From positions 21,034 through 85,033 of the forward strand of contig NZ_LOQG01000038.1 of the NCBI RefSeq assembly GCF_001517835.1: a stretch of DNA of 64,000 bases, read 5' to 3'. The position numbers and the translations under genes were made by a program. Shown piece after piece: positions 1 to 8,726 of this stretch (its first letter is position 1; the number at the start of each line of letters is the position of its first letter). This DNA is from Caviibacter abscessus (GTDB lineage: Bacteria; Fusobacteriota; Fusobacteriia; Fusobacteriales; Leptotrichiaceae). Under the pieces are notes generated by a model, which did no database searches, was not told where the DNA came from, and saw nothing but the letters and a program-made list of their open reading frames with translations.

Positions 1-2
1 TT

Positions 3-794
3 ATACCAATAGTTGAAAAACGATATAGGCAAGTTAAAATAAATTATAGTGAAAAGTTAAAATCTATTTTAGAACATTTTGAGGCAATGCTAAGTGATGA
101 TGATCTGAAATCAATAGATAGCTATATTTATAATAATGAAGAATATAAAGAATATATATTTGATAAGTTAAAATTAGTTGTTGAAAAAAATATAATAGAA
201 AAATTAAAACAAAATAATAAACCAGTCAAGATATATGAGTTATGGTCTAATTTACCTGAATATTTTAGAGATGAAAATTATTTGAAATTGATATTAAGTA
301 AACATGAAAATTCAATATGTTCTTATACATTATCGGATAATACGAGTATATATATTACAAAAAATGAAAGTATTATAGAATATTTGAATAAAGCTCACAA
401 TTCTGATGATAAAAAAATAGAAATACTTAATCAAAGATTAAAAGGTGATACTTTAGATACTATAGGGAAAAATCAAAATGTAACTAGAGAAAGAGTAAGA
501 CAAATTTTAGTTAAAATTAAAGACTCATTTGATGAATCAAATAAATATTTTTTTGAAGATATATACTCGTATATTTTTACTGAATATGATACAAGTATTA
601 ATGATTTTTCTATTTCATTAGGAGATAATGGACATATAATTTATAATTATTTAGATTTTAGGTATGTAAAAGGGGAAAAAAGTATAAATCTTTTATTAGA
701 TGATGATAATGTTCCTGTAAAATTAAAAAAAGAGTTTGAAAAGGCTATTTACAAAGATTACATAAAATTAGGAAAAGATAGGGTTTATAAGTAG
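3..794 (+). pseudogene. N-terminal part of a frameshifted sigma-70-region-4-like DNA-binding protein (5' end outside window)
   Basis: The reading frame is open from the left edge, so the gene starts outside the window. Around 440-535 it encodes a helix-turn-helix typical of sigma-70 region 4, with the core TLDTIGKNQNVTRERVRQI. The rest is helical, charged and unrecognised. The frame stops at 792-794, but a second frame beginning at 772 continues the protein smoothly (YIKLGK then IGFISRNS). Removing one A from the run at 773-776 joins the two parts. It is therefore one gene of more than 730 codons carrying a one-base insertion. It could be a pseudogene, a phase-off allele or a sequence error. 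The sigma-like fold is seen; the function (regulator, or part of a mobile or defence locus) is unknown. Confidence 0.6.
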
Positions 795-2181
795 AAATTC
801 TATCTCTGAATACATTTTAAAAAATCTAGGTGTAGATGGTATAACTTTTGAAGAGTTTCAAGATCTGTATTTTGATGTTATATCAAAAGTAGAACCTGAG
901 AAATTGACTACAGTTTTGACAACAATGGATAGAGGGTATCTAAATAGATTAGCAAATAGTGAAAAAATATTATGGAATTTAGGTAAATTTAGATATTATA
1001 ATATCAGTTCCAAAGATTTTACAGAATTGTTAGAAACATTAAATTTAGAACAATATCAAAACATTGAAATTTCTACATTGAAATTTATTGAAGATTTTCC
1101 TGAATTAATGAAAAAATATGATATTAGAGATCAATATGAACTTCATAATTTATTGAAAAAAATATATAAGAGTGAAGCTATAGATTATGGAAGAATGCCA
1201 ACAATAGAATTTGGAGTAGAAAATAGGCAAAAACAAGTTTTGGATTTATTATTTAATCTAGCACCAATATCTAAAAAGGACTTAGCAAATGAATATAAAA
1301 AATTATATGGTATAGAAGTTAATACTTTTTTAGCTAATTATTTAGATGGATTTGAGACGTTTATGGATGGAGATATTTTAAGAATAGATTTTAAATTCAT
1401 GCCTATAGAAAAGCAAAAAAAGCTAATGGAAGTATTAAAAGAAGATTTTTACTTTATAGATGATATAAAGAAGATATATTATAATGAGTTTGGTATGCAT
1501 GATAATGGTGAAATAAATACCAATACACTACAAGATATGGGTTTTAAAATATTTAGCAATTATGTTTTAAAAAATAATTATAGTTATGTGTCTGAATATA
1601 TTAGAGATACTTTTGAAAAAGGTGAAGGTTTTTATTCGGGAAATTTATGTGTAAAATTTACATCTTCATTTCACACTGAACTTATAAAAGCTAAAGAGAA
1701 TTATGATGTTATAGAATATAGTCATAGAAAGTATGTAAATAAAAATTGGTTAAATAATAATAATATAAGTAAAGAAATGATATTAGAATATGTTGAAAAG
1801 ACATTAAATTCTCTTAAAGATGAATTTTTTACAATACAATGGTTAATAAAAAATGGGATTGATTATAGATTTGATAAAAATTTACCAGATTATTTTTATT
1901 CATCTATATTAGTGGAGCAAAAAGAGCATATTTCATATAAACAATCAACAACAGTGTTATTAATGTATAAAGGAAAAGGTATTAAAAATGTATCTTTTTC
2001 AGATTTTATAATTAGCTATTGTTTAAATAATAATTTTGACAGTATTAGTTTAAATACAATATTAATGGTATTAAGAAATGAATATGGAATTAGTATAGAA
2101 AAGCATAGACTAATTGAGGATATTAAAGAAAGTAATTTTTTAAATTATGATTCAATAGAAAATATTATAATTTTAAAATAA
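772..2181 (+). pseudogene. C-terminal part of the same frameshifted sigma-like protein
   Basis: The frame is open from 772, directly after an in-frame stop at 769-771, and runs to TAA at 2181. The first internal initiation codon worth naming is a TTG at 904, with no good Shine-Dalgarno before it. That supports read-on from the upstream frame rather than a separate gene. The product is about 469 residues, soluble, with helical repeats resembling tandem winged-helix units, for example the stretch around DLLFNLAPISKKDLANEY, but no catalytic motif. I do not recognise the family. A strong terminator follows within 20 bases, so this is the end of its operon. It may act as a DNA-binding regulator together with the upstream HTH. 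Confidence 0.5.
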
Positions 2182-2195
2182 ATTTTAGCTCATCA

Positions 2196-2233
2196 AAAAA
2201 ACTCGTAATCATATATTAAATTGCGAGTTTTTT
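2196..2233 (+). terminator. Rho-independent terminator after the sigma-like gene
   Basis: A hairpin with arms AAAAAACTCGTAAT and ATTGCGAGTTTTTT (one G-T wobble) begins 15 bases after the stop and ends in a T-run. Confidence 0.85.
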
Positions 2234-2307
2234 CTTTTAGTAATATTTCTTGCATAAAAAATTAGAGCTTACAAATTTATTATTATCAATATATTCATAA
2301 GTCTGTT

Positions 2308-2341
2308 AAAAAAAAGGAAGCTTGAATTTTTTCTTCCTTTT
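2308..2341 (-). terminator. Terminator-like hairpin on the minus strand near an IS-like end
   Basis: Arms at 2312-2320 and 2333-2341 (AAAAGGAAG / CTTCCTTTT). Read on the minus strand the hairpin is followed by a T-run, so it could end transcription coming from the DUF1016 fragment or from a lost element. Confidence 0.5.
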
Positions 2342-2350
2342 ACGGAACTT

Positions 2351-2367
2351 CTTTTTGCAACAGCCCC
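2351..2367. mobile_element. Possible insertion-sequence terminal remnant
   Basis: On the minus strand this reads GGGGCTGTTGCAAAAAG, which resembles the terminal inverted repeats of several IS groups with a G-x-CTGTTGCAAA end. No transposase and no partner repeat were found nearby. It sits between the broken sigma-like gene and a truncated nuclease gene. The rest of 2234-2497 is AT-rich without a recognisable gene. Confidence 0.3.
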
Positions 2368-2497
2368 TTTTCTCTATCACATAGTTTATCTATATATATT
2401 TTTTATTGTTCTTTGATTTTTTTATATTCTCTATAATAAGTTGTGGTCTTATTTGTAATTTCCTTATACTAGACTGACCTTTTGACAACTAACATTT

Positions 2498-2776
2498 TCA
2501 TATATGGTATATACTCAATTCTCCATACAGTGTTTGGAAAATTGGATATGTCAGATAAAAGCTTATCATATAGAATGCGTTTGACCTTGAAAAAACCTTT
2601 CCATATTCTTTTGTAAGTTTCTTAGATAAGTCATACTCAGTTTTGTCTGAATGACCTTGCTCGTCTTCCACAATAATTCTACCTATTTCCCAGTAGGTTT
2701 TTACCAATATGTTATTAACTTCTCTTGCAACATTATTTCGTGCATTTAATACTACTATAAATATCCTCTTTATAAA
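2498..2776 (-). pseudogene. Fragment of a YhcG/DUF1016-type nuclease (N-terminal domain)
   Basis: The minus-strand frame is open from 2776 to 2498 and encodes LNARNNVAREVNNILVKTYW, then EIGRIIVEDEQG, then a stretch with LSKKLTKEYGKVFSRSNAF. This is the conserved N-terminal pattern of DUF1016 (YhcG-type) proteins, in which a YWxIGxxIxE motif is followed by an LSxxLTxEFGxGFS motif. The real family has about 350 residues with a C-terminal PD-(D/E)xK nuclease domain; here it stops after about 90 codons and no start codon or nuclease part is present. It overlaps the end of the neighbouring hydrolase gene by seven bases on the same strand. It is a decayed remnant, probably of an accessory island. 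Confidence 0.65.
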
Positions 2777-3693
2777 TTACTTAAAAAATTATCTATTTGT
2801 TCCCAATATTCATTTCTAAATTTTGATTCAGCCTTAACGTGTTTTGTTCCTTTAAATACATGTATTTTTTTATTTGATTTTAAAGAATTGAAAATTTCAT
2901 AAGCATTTTTAATAGGAACAAAAGTATCAGCATCGCCATGTAAAATAAGGGCAGGTATTGTTACATTTTTTAGACCATTTCTAACACTTATATCTTCAAA
3001 ATAGTATCCTGCACGTATTTTAGTAATTAAATTAGTTGTAGGTATTATTGGAAAACTTGGCAAATGATATAATTTTTTTAATTGAAACGAAAATTGTTCT
3101 CTTAAATTTATATATCCACTGTCTTCTATAAAAGCAATAACATTTTTAGGCAAATCATTTTTAATAACACTATTCATAATTGTTGTGGCACCCATACTTA
3201 TACCAAATAAAATGATATCTGGATTATTATATTCCTTTGAAATTAACTTAGACCAATTTATAATATCATATGAATCAAAACCACCCATTGAATAAGTATT
3301 ACCTTCACTTTTACCATGTGCTATTAAATCAACTGCTAATATATTATATCCTCTATCATAAAATTGTTTAATATATGTAGACATATTTATAGCCCTGTTT
3401 GCATAACCGTGAACAACTATTATCCACTTATTACTTTTTTTATTTATAAACTTATAACCTGTTAATTTGTTTTTTGTAATTGAAACAGAATTAATTTCTA
3501 TTTTGTTTTGCTCAAACCATTTCATATCATCTTTTTTTCTTGTGTTTACAGTATCATCATCATCTTGATTTGTTATTTTTGATTTATTTGTTTTAGCATT
3601 TAATGCGAAATTATAAAAATAATTACTTACAAGACCTAAACTAAGTAAACTTAATATTGAAATAACGCCAAATATCTTTAATGTTTTTTTCAT
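2770..3693 (-). CDS. Membrane-anchored alpha/beta hydrolase
   Basis: A 307-residue protein with an uncleaved N-terminal hydrophobic segment (about residues 6-30), so it is probably anchored in the inner membrane and facing outward. The alpha/beta-hydrolase core shows an HGYAN oxyanion region, a nucleophile elbow GISMGA, an Asp in GDADTFVP and a late His in TKHVKAE, which is a complete catalytic triad. It resembles the YqkD-like hydrolases of Firmicutes, whose substrates are not settled. The start is backed by AAAGGAGG seven bases upstream. It is a single-gene unit with its own promoter, divergent from uppP. Confidence 0.8.
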   Translation of the reverse strand: MKKTLKIFGVISILSLLSLGLVSNYFYNFALNAKTNKSKITNQDDDDTVNTRKKDDMKWFEQNKIEINSVSITKNKLTGYKFINKKSNKWIIVVHGYANRAINMSTYIKQFYDRGYNILAVDLIAHGKSEGNTYSMGGFDSYDIINWSKLISKEYNNPDIILFGISMGATTIMNSVIKNDLPKNVIAFIEDSGYINLREQFSFQLKKLYHLPSFPIIPTTNLITKIRAGYYFEDISVRNGLKNVTIPALILHGDADTFVPIKNAYEIFNSLKSNKKIHVFKGTKHVKAESKFRNEYWEQIDNFLSNL

Positions 3694-3718
3694 ACGTATC
3701 CTCCTTTTTTAGCAATTT

Positions 3719-3746
3719 ATTATATAATTTTCATTATTAAAAGTAA
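3719..3746 (-). promoter_or_regulatory. Promoter of the alpha/beta hydrolase gene
   Basis: On the minus strand TTACTT (3741-3746) and TATAAT (3719-3724) are separated by 16 bases, shortly before a strong ribosome-binding site. Confidence 0.5.
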
Positions 3747-3780
3747 ATAAATTTTGATTTATCTGAAAATTGATTTTATA

Positions 3781-3808
3781 TTGAGCTTTTTAATATTTGT
3801 GGTATAAT
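3781..3808 (+). promoter_or_regulatory. Promoter of uppP, extended -10
   Basis: TTGAGC, a 16-base spacer and TGGTATAAT (TATAAT at 3803-3808), 22 bases before the uppP start codon. Confidence 0.75.
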
Positions 3809-3830
3809 ACCAGATGAAAAGGGGAAGATT

Positions 3831-4598
3831 ATGATAACAATATTAAAGGTAATATTTTTAAGTTTTATTGAAGGACTTACGGAATTTATACCTGTAAGTA
3901 GTACAGGTCATATGATATTGGTAGAGAATTTTTTAACTTTATCTAAAAATAGGCAATTTGTTAATGCTTTTGAAATAATAATTCAATTAGGAGCCATACT
4001 TTCAGTTATAGTATATTTTTATAATACAATATTTCCTATAAATATTAATTTATGGAAAAAAATATTGGTTGCAGTTTTACCTGCTGTTGTTTTAGGGCTA
4101 CTTTTTGATGATTATATAGATAAGCATTTTTTTAATCCAATAGTTGTTTCAATAATGCTTATATTTTATGGTATTATCCTTATTTTTATTGAAAAAAGAA
4201 AAAAAGAAAGCAATATATTACATATTAATAATATAAGCTATAGATCAGCATTTATAATAGGTATATTTCAATGTCTTGCTATGATACCTGGAACATCAAG
4301 ATCAGCAGCAACAATAATAGGAGCAATGTTGCTTGGTACAAGTCGTATGGTTGCAACAGAATTTTCATTTTTTCTAGCAATACCTACTATGCTTGGGGCA
4401 ACAACATTAAAATTAGTGAAAATTAATAGTTTATCATCATCAGAGTACGGATTAATTGCATTAGGATTTGTTTTTTCATTTATTTTTGCCTACATATTTA
4501 TTTCATTTTTCATAAACTATATTAAAAAGCATGATTTTTCTATTTTTGGATACTATAGGATAATAATAGGGATATTAGTTTTAATAATTTTAAAGTGA
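3831..4598 (+). CDS. uppP: Undecaprenyl-diphosphatase UppP (BacA)
   Basis: UppP removes a phosphate from undecaprenyl diphosphate and so recycles the lipid carrier of cell-wall synthesis. It acts on the outer face of the inner membrane, and overexpression gives bacitracin resistance in other bacteria. The 255-residue, multi-spanning protein carries both signature motifs: EGLTEFIPVSSTGH (residues 14-27) and PGTSRSAATI (near 153-162), with the catalytic Glu, Ser and Arg. Length is normal. The start has a GGGGAAG ribosome-binding site and its own extended -10 promoter. It heads a run of co-directional genes leading into the mur/fts cluster, which fits its role. Confidence 0.95.
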   Translation: MITILKVIFLSFIEGLTEFIPVSSTGHMILVENFLTLSKNRQFVNAFEIIIQLGAILSVIVYFYNTIFPININLWKKILVAVLPAVVLGLLFDDYIDKHFFNPIVVSIMLIFYGIILIFIEKRKKESNILHINNISYRSAFIIGIFQCLAMIPGTSRSAATIIGAMLLGTSRMVATEFSFFLAIPTMLGATTLKLVKINSLSSSEYGLIALGFVFSFIFAYIFISFFINYIKKHDFSIFGYYRIIIGILVLIILK

Positions 4599-4602
4599 TA
4601 TA

Positions 4603-5985
4603 ATGAAAATAAAAAGCAATAAAGATATAAGTGAGAATAAGCTTAAAGAGTTTATTTACTCTATTTTCCCAGATAATAATGATGAAATAGAAATTAATTT
4701 TAAGGAAAATAAAAATAATATTGAGATAGAATATAATAAGGAATATACTTTTTCTTTACCTGTTTTATACAATAGAGAAAAACAAAAACTCGCAATGTTA
4801 AAAACAGGTCTTTTAAAGTTATATAATAAAAATATGTTATGGGGAGGTATTGTCGGTGTAAGACCGACAAAACTTTTTTTTGCTCTTTTAAAAGAAGTAA
4901 AGTCTTTTGAAAAAGTTTGTGAAATATTAAAGAAAGTATATTTGGTATCAGATGAAAAGACAAAACTTCTTGAAAATGTAGCAAGAAATTCTATTGAATA
5001 TATTGATGAAACTAGTGTTGGAGTGTATATAGGCATAGCTTTTTGTCCAACAAAATGTTCATATTGTTCGTTTCCTGCTTATTTAAAAAAAGGTAAGTAT
5101 GAACTTAATTATAGTAAGTATATTGATACATTAATTGATGAAGTGACAAAAATAGGAAAACTTTTATCAAAACTAAATCTTAAATTAAGTACAATATATA
5201 TAGGTGGAGGAACACCAAGTATTTTAAATGTTACTGAACTAAGAAGACTTCTTGATGCAATAATTAAAAATTATAATTTACAACATTTGATTGAGTTTAC
5301 ATTTGAAGCAGGGCGTATAGATACATTAGATGATGAAAAATTAGAAATATTAAAACATTATAATGTAGATAGAATTAGTATAAATCCTCAGTCTTTTAAA
5401 GATGAAACATTAAAATTAGTAAATAGATATCACAATATTGAAAAATTAAATGATGTGTATAATAAAGCTAAAGAACTAGGATTTATAATAAATATGGACT
5501 ATATTTTAGGATTGCCTAAAGAAAGTACACAAGATATATTAAATACTATACAAAAAATGTATGAATATGATGTTGAAAATATTACTATACATAATTTAGC
5601 ACTTAAAAAAAGTAGTTATCTTACTAAAACAAAATTTTTTCATGAAACATTAGATTATAAAAAAATATATGAAAAAATTTTTGAAATGGCAAAATCAAAA
5701 AAATATGTACCTTACTATATGTACAGACAAAAAAATAGTTATGATTGGGGAGAAAACATAGGTTTTTGTAAAAAAGGATATCAATCTGTATATAATATAG
5801 ATATGATAGAAGAAAATAAGAATATTTTTGGTATAGGTGCAGGTTCAGTAACTAAACTTATTGATAAAAATACTATAAAAAGGATATCAAGTCCTAAAGA
5901 TCCTCTTTCTTATATCCTAGAATATGATAAAAGACTAAATCAAAAAATTGATGAAATATTGGAGTATTATGAAAAATTTGAATAA
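4603..5985 (+). CDS. hemZ: Radical SAM coproporphyrinogen-dehydrogenase-like protein, HemZ family
   Basis: A 460-residue radical SAM enzyme. The iron-sulfur motif CPTKCSYC places cysteines at 148, 152 and 155, and GGGTPS is the SAM-binding glycine motif. The N-terminal 140 residues with WGGIVGVRPTK are typical of HemZ and separate it from HemN and HemW. HemZ is annotated as oxygen-independent coproporphyrinogen III dehydrogenase, but I see no other haem-synthesis gene here. In a fermentative fusobacterium its true substrate may differ, for example haem handling or another anaerobic reaction. It starts four bases after uppP and is followed by an overlapping gene, so the three are co-transcribed. 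Confidence 0.8.
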   Translation: MKIKSNKDISENKLKEFIYSIFPDNNDEIEINFKENKNNIEIEYNKEYTFSLPVLYNREKQKLAMLKTGLLKLYNKNMLWGGIVGVRPTKLFFALLKEVKSFEKVCEILKKVYLVSDEKTKLLENVARNSIEYIDETSVGVYIGIAFCPTKCSYCSFPAYLKKGKYELNYSKYIDTLIDEVTKIGKLLSKLNLKLSTIYIGGGTPSILNVTELRRLLDAIIKNYNLQHLIEFTFEAGRIDTLDDEKLEILKHYNVDRISINPQSFKDETLKLVNRYHNIEKLNDVYNKAKELGFIINMDYILGLPKESTQDILNTIQKMYEYDVENITIHNLALKKSSYLTKTKFFHETLDYKKIYEKIFEMAKSKKYVPYYMYRQKNSYDWGENIGFCKKGYQSVYNIDMIEENKNIFGIGAGSVTKLIDKNTIKRISSPKDPLSYILEYDKRLNQKIDEILEYYEKFE

Positions 5986-6511
5986 ATATTTTTTGCTTAT
6001 GTTAATTGTGTTAATTTCAGGTTATTTTATTACAAATAATAAAAGTATAAATATTGATGAGAATGATTATGGTGTCGAAATAAATGAAAATATAGAATAT
6101 CAAACATACAGCGAAAAAAAGAGTATTAATAATTTAACATATGATGATTTTAAAAATTCAAAGTTATCATCAAAAAAGGTACAAGAGATAATAGAATACA
6201 AAAAGTATATGGGAGCAATAAAAACGGTTGATGAATTAAGATTTATATCAAGATTTAGCGATGATGATATTGAAATAATAAAGCAAATATTTACAGATGA
6301 AACACATGATGTGAATTATAAATCACATAATATTAACATTGCAACAAAAAAACAATTGAAATTTTTAGGATTAAGTAGCAAAGATGTAAATAAAATTATA
6401 AATTACAGAAAAAATAAAAATATAGAAAATTTAATAGAATTAAAGAGTATAATTTCTGAAAGTTATTCTAATATTAAAGGTGGTGTAATTTTTGATGGCA
6501 ACGATATTTGA
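5969..6511 (+). CDS. ComEA-like helix-hairpin-helix protein with N-terminal membrane anchor
   Basis: The ATG at 5969 has GGAG five bases upstream and overlaps the hemZ end by 17 bases. The product of about 180 residues has one N-terminal hydrophobic segment, a linker, and two helix-hairpin-helix units. The first runs LTYDDFKNSKLSSKKVQEII to VDELRFI; the second starts at NINIATKKQLKFLGLSSKDV. This is the ComEA pattern: a membrane-tethered protein that binds double-stranded DNA during natural uptake. No comEC or comF is nearby, so a competence role is an inference from family. It overlaps the next gene by 17 bases. Confidence 0.7.
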   Translation: MKNLNKYFLLMLIVLISGYFITNNKSINIDENDYGVEINENIEYQTYSEKKSINNLTYDDFKNSKLSSKKVQEIIEYKKYMGAIKTVDELRFISRFSDDDIEIIKQIFTDETHDVNYKSHNINIATKKQLKFLGLSSKDVNKIINYRKNKNIENLIELKSIISESYSNIKGGVIFDGNDI

Positions 6512-7475
6512 TTATATTAAAGAAAATAATGAAGAAATAACTGAAAAAAATTTTAATATACTTGATAGTTTGATTATGACAAGAATAGTGTACCTACCTT
6601 TTGATAAAATATTATTTAAAAATGAGAAAAAAACGCTACATTATCTACTTAATATTGTTTCAAAATATAAAGATAAATATTTTTTAATGAAAGATGATAT
6701 AAAATTAGTTAAATATTTACTTGAAAGCAAAAGATTTAAAAATATAGAGGTTTTTAATTATATAAACATTATTGATAAAGAAATTGAAAAGCAGTTTGGT
6801 GCAATGGTCTTGGATTTAGGTTTTGCAAATTATGTATCTTTTAAAGGTACAGATAAAACTTTAATAGGTTGGAAAGAAGACTTAAATATGAGTTATGATA
6901 AGGTTCCGTCTCAAGAAGAATCAATTATATATCTTAAAGATGTATTAGACATTACAGATAAAAATGTTTTTATAGGAGGACATTCAAAAGGAGGAAATTT
7001 AGCTATTTATTCTTCAATATATGTAGATAATGCCTCAAGAATAAACAGAATATATAATTTTGATGGACCTGGATTTTTAAATGATGTTTTGAATGAAAAA
7101 GGGTATGAAAAAATAGTTGATAAAATTGAAACAATAATACCAAGTTCTTCAATAATAGGACTTTTATTAAATAGAAAAGAAAAAATAAAAATAATAAATA
7201 GTACGAGTTTTTTTGTTATGCAACATGATTTATATTCTTGGGGAATAAGTAAAAATGATTTTGTTTATTTGGATAAAATAACTAATATAAGTTCTTCTTT
7301 GGATAAATCAATATCAATGTGGCTTGAACAAACAACCCCTAAAGAAAGAAAAGAATTTATAAATTCAGTTTACAGTAAAATAATTAAAGAAAAAAGTGTA
7401 AAAAATTTAAAAGAAATTAATACTGAAGTCATTACAAAATTATTAAATAATATACTTAAAAATATTAAATTGTGA
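6495..7475 (+). CDS. DUF2974 (Mbeg1-like) alpha/beta-hydrolase family protein
   Basis: The product of about 326 residues shows the DUF2974 pattern: FKGTDKTLIGWKEDLNM, a serine elbow GGHSKGGNLAIY, and YNFDGPGF. These proteins have a lipase-like fold, but their substrate is unknown. No signal peptide is visible, so it is probably cytoplasmic. The ATG at 6495 is preferred over a TTG one codon earlier and lies inside the end of the ComEA-like gene, showing translational coupling. GGTGG lies about ten bases upstream. A promoter for murF overlaps its stop codon. The link to cell-wall genes is positional only. Confidence 0.75.
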   Translation: MATIFDYIKENNEEITEKNFNILDSLIMTRIVYLPFDKILFKNEKKTLHYLLNIVSKYKDKYFLMKDDIKLVKYLLESKRFKNIEVFNYINIIDKEIEKQFGAMVLDLGFANYVSFKGTDKTLIGWKEDLNMSYDKVPSQEESIIYLKDVLDITDKNVFIGGHSKGGNLAIYSSIYVDNASRINRIYNFDGPGFLNDVLNEKGYEKIVDKIETIIPSSSIIGLLLNRKEKIKIINSTSFFVMQHDLYSWGISKNDFVYLDKITNISSSLDKSISMWLEQTTPKERKEFINSVYSKIIKEKSVKNLKEINTEVITKLLNNILKNIKL

Positions 7476-7481
7476 TATAAT
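7473..7481 (+). promoter_or_regulatory. Internal promoter before murF, extended -10
   Basis: TGATATAAT overlaps the stop codon of the preceding gene, 28 bases before the murF start. No good -35 is visible; the TG extension may compensate. Confidence 0.45.
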
Positions 7482-7508
7482 AAAAGGCAAACAATTTTGG
7501 AGAAAAAA

Positions 7509-8726
7509 ATGAATAAAAGAGAAGTATTTAGAAGAATATTAAACGAGAATTTTGATTTTAGCGGTCAGGTATGTATGGACTCAAAATTAGCAAAAAAAGG
7601 AGATATATTTTTTGCTATAAGAGGTGGAAATAAGTATATTGAAGAAGTTATAAAAAAAGGAGCATATCCTATATATGACTGTGATAAAGATTTTAATATA
7701 GGTAAAAAAGTAAATGATACAGTTAGCTTTATGCAAGAATTTGCTAAAAACTATAGAATGAATCTTAATGCAAAAGTAATAGCAATAACTGGAAGTAATG
7801 GGAAAACAACGGTTAAAGATATATTAGCTATACTTCTGGAAAATAGTTATGCGACTTATGGAAATTATAATAACCATATAGGTGTTCCATTTACAATATT
7901 GTCTTGTCCTATAGATAAAGATTATTTGATTTTAGAAATGGGAATGAGTATGACTGGAGAAATTAAATTACTTTCAAGTATATCATTGCCTGATTATAGT
8001 ATAATTACAAATATAGGAGATTCTCATATAGAATATTTAAAAACTAGAGAAAATGTTTTTAAAGCTAAAACTGAATTAATTCCATATACAAAATCAAAGG
8101 TTATAGTTAATGGTAAAGATGAGTATTTGAAGACTTTAGAGAAAGCTTTAAAAGTTGTACTTGATAATGATGTAATAATAGATGATAAAGGAACAAGTTT
8201 TTTATATAATAACAATAAATATCATACTAATTTATACGGAAAACATAATGCGGAAAATATAAGCTTATGTATAGCAGTTTTAAATGAGATGGGTGTATCT
8301 AATTTTGAAAGCAAACTAGATAATATAAAATTAACATCTATGAGATTTGAACTTTTAAATCAAGGAGACAATGTAATAATAAATGATGCATATAATGCAG
8401 CACCAAAATCTGTTGAAAGTTCACTTGAAACATTAAATCAAATATTTAAAGATAAATATAAGGTTGTAATTCTAGGTGATATGTTAGAGCTTGGAGAAAA
8501 TGAAGTTAAATATCACAGTAATTTAAAAAATGTGCTTAAAAATATAAAATATGATAAGTTATATTTATATGGAAAACTTATGGAAAATTTAAAGATAGAC
8601 GGTGCAATACATACTATGGATAAAAATTTTATAAAAACTGAAATAAGAAATTTAAAAAATGCCGTAATTTTTTTAAAAGGTTCAAGAGGTATGAAACTTG
8701 AAGAAATAGTGGAAGGGGATAGATAA
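7509..8726 (+). CDS. murF: UDP-N-acetylmuramoyl-tripeptide--D-alanyl-D-alanine ligase MurF
   Basis: MurF adds D-Ala-D-Ala to the UDP-MurNAc-tripeptide in the cytoplasm, the last soluble step of peptidoglycan precursor synthesis. The Mur-ligase ATP-binding motif TGSNGKTTVKD is present near residue 97, followed by the central-domain NNHIGVP and the typical MurF segment NDAYNAAPKS. The ATG at 7509 is chosen because GGAG lies six bases upstream; a TTG four codons earlier overlaps that site. Length (about 405) is slightly short for the family but complete. The stop overlaps the mraY start as TAATG, so murF, mraY and the following genes are translationally coupled. Confidence 0.95.
   Translation: MNKREVFRRILNENFDFSGQVCMDSKLAKKGDIFFAIRGGNKYIEEVIKKGAYPIYDCDKDFNIGKKVNDTVSFMQEFAKNYRMNLNAKVIAITGSNGKTTVKDILAILLENSYATYGNYNNHIGVPFTILSCPIDKDYLILEMGMSMTGEIKLLSSISLPDYSIITNIGDSHIEYLKTRENVFKAKTELIPYTKSKVIVNGKDEYLKTLEKALKVVLDNDVIIDDKGTSFLYNNNKYHTNLYGKHNAENISLCIAVLNEMGVSNFESKLDNIKLTSMRFELLNQGDNVIINDAYNAAPKSVESSLETLNQIFKDKYKVVILGDMLELGENEVKYHSNLKNVLKNIKYDKLYLYGKLMENLKIDGAIHTMDKNFIKTEIRNLKNAVIFLKGSRGMKLEEIVEGDR

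Noticed and set aside
771..794. Programmed +1 frameshift in the sigma-like gene
   Set aside because: There is no slippery motif of a known type, stimulatory hairpin or internal Shine-Dalgarno. A one-base indel in an A run is simpler.
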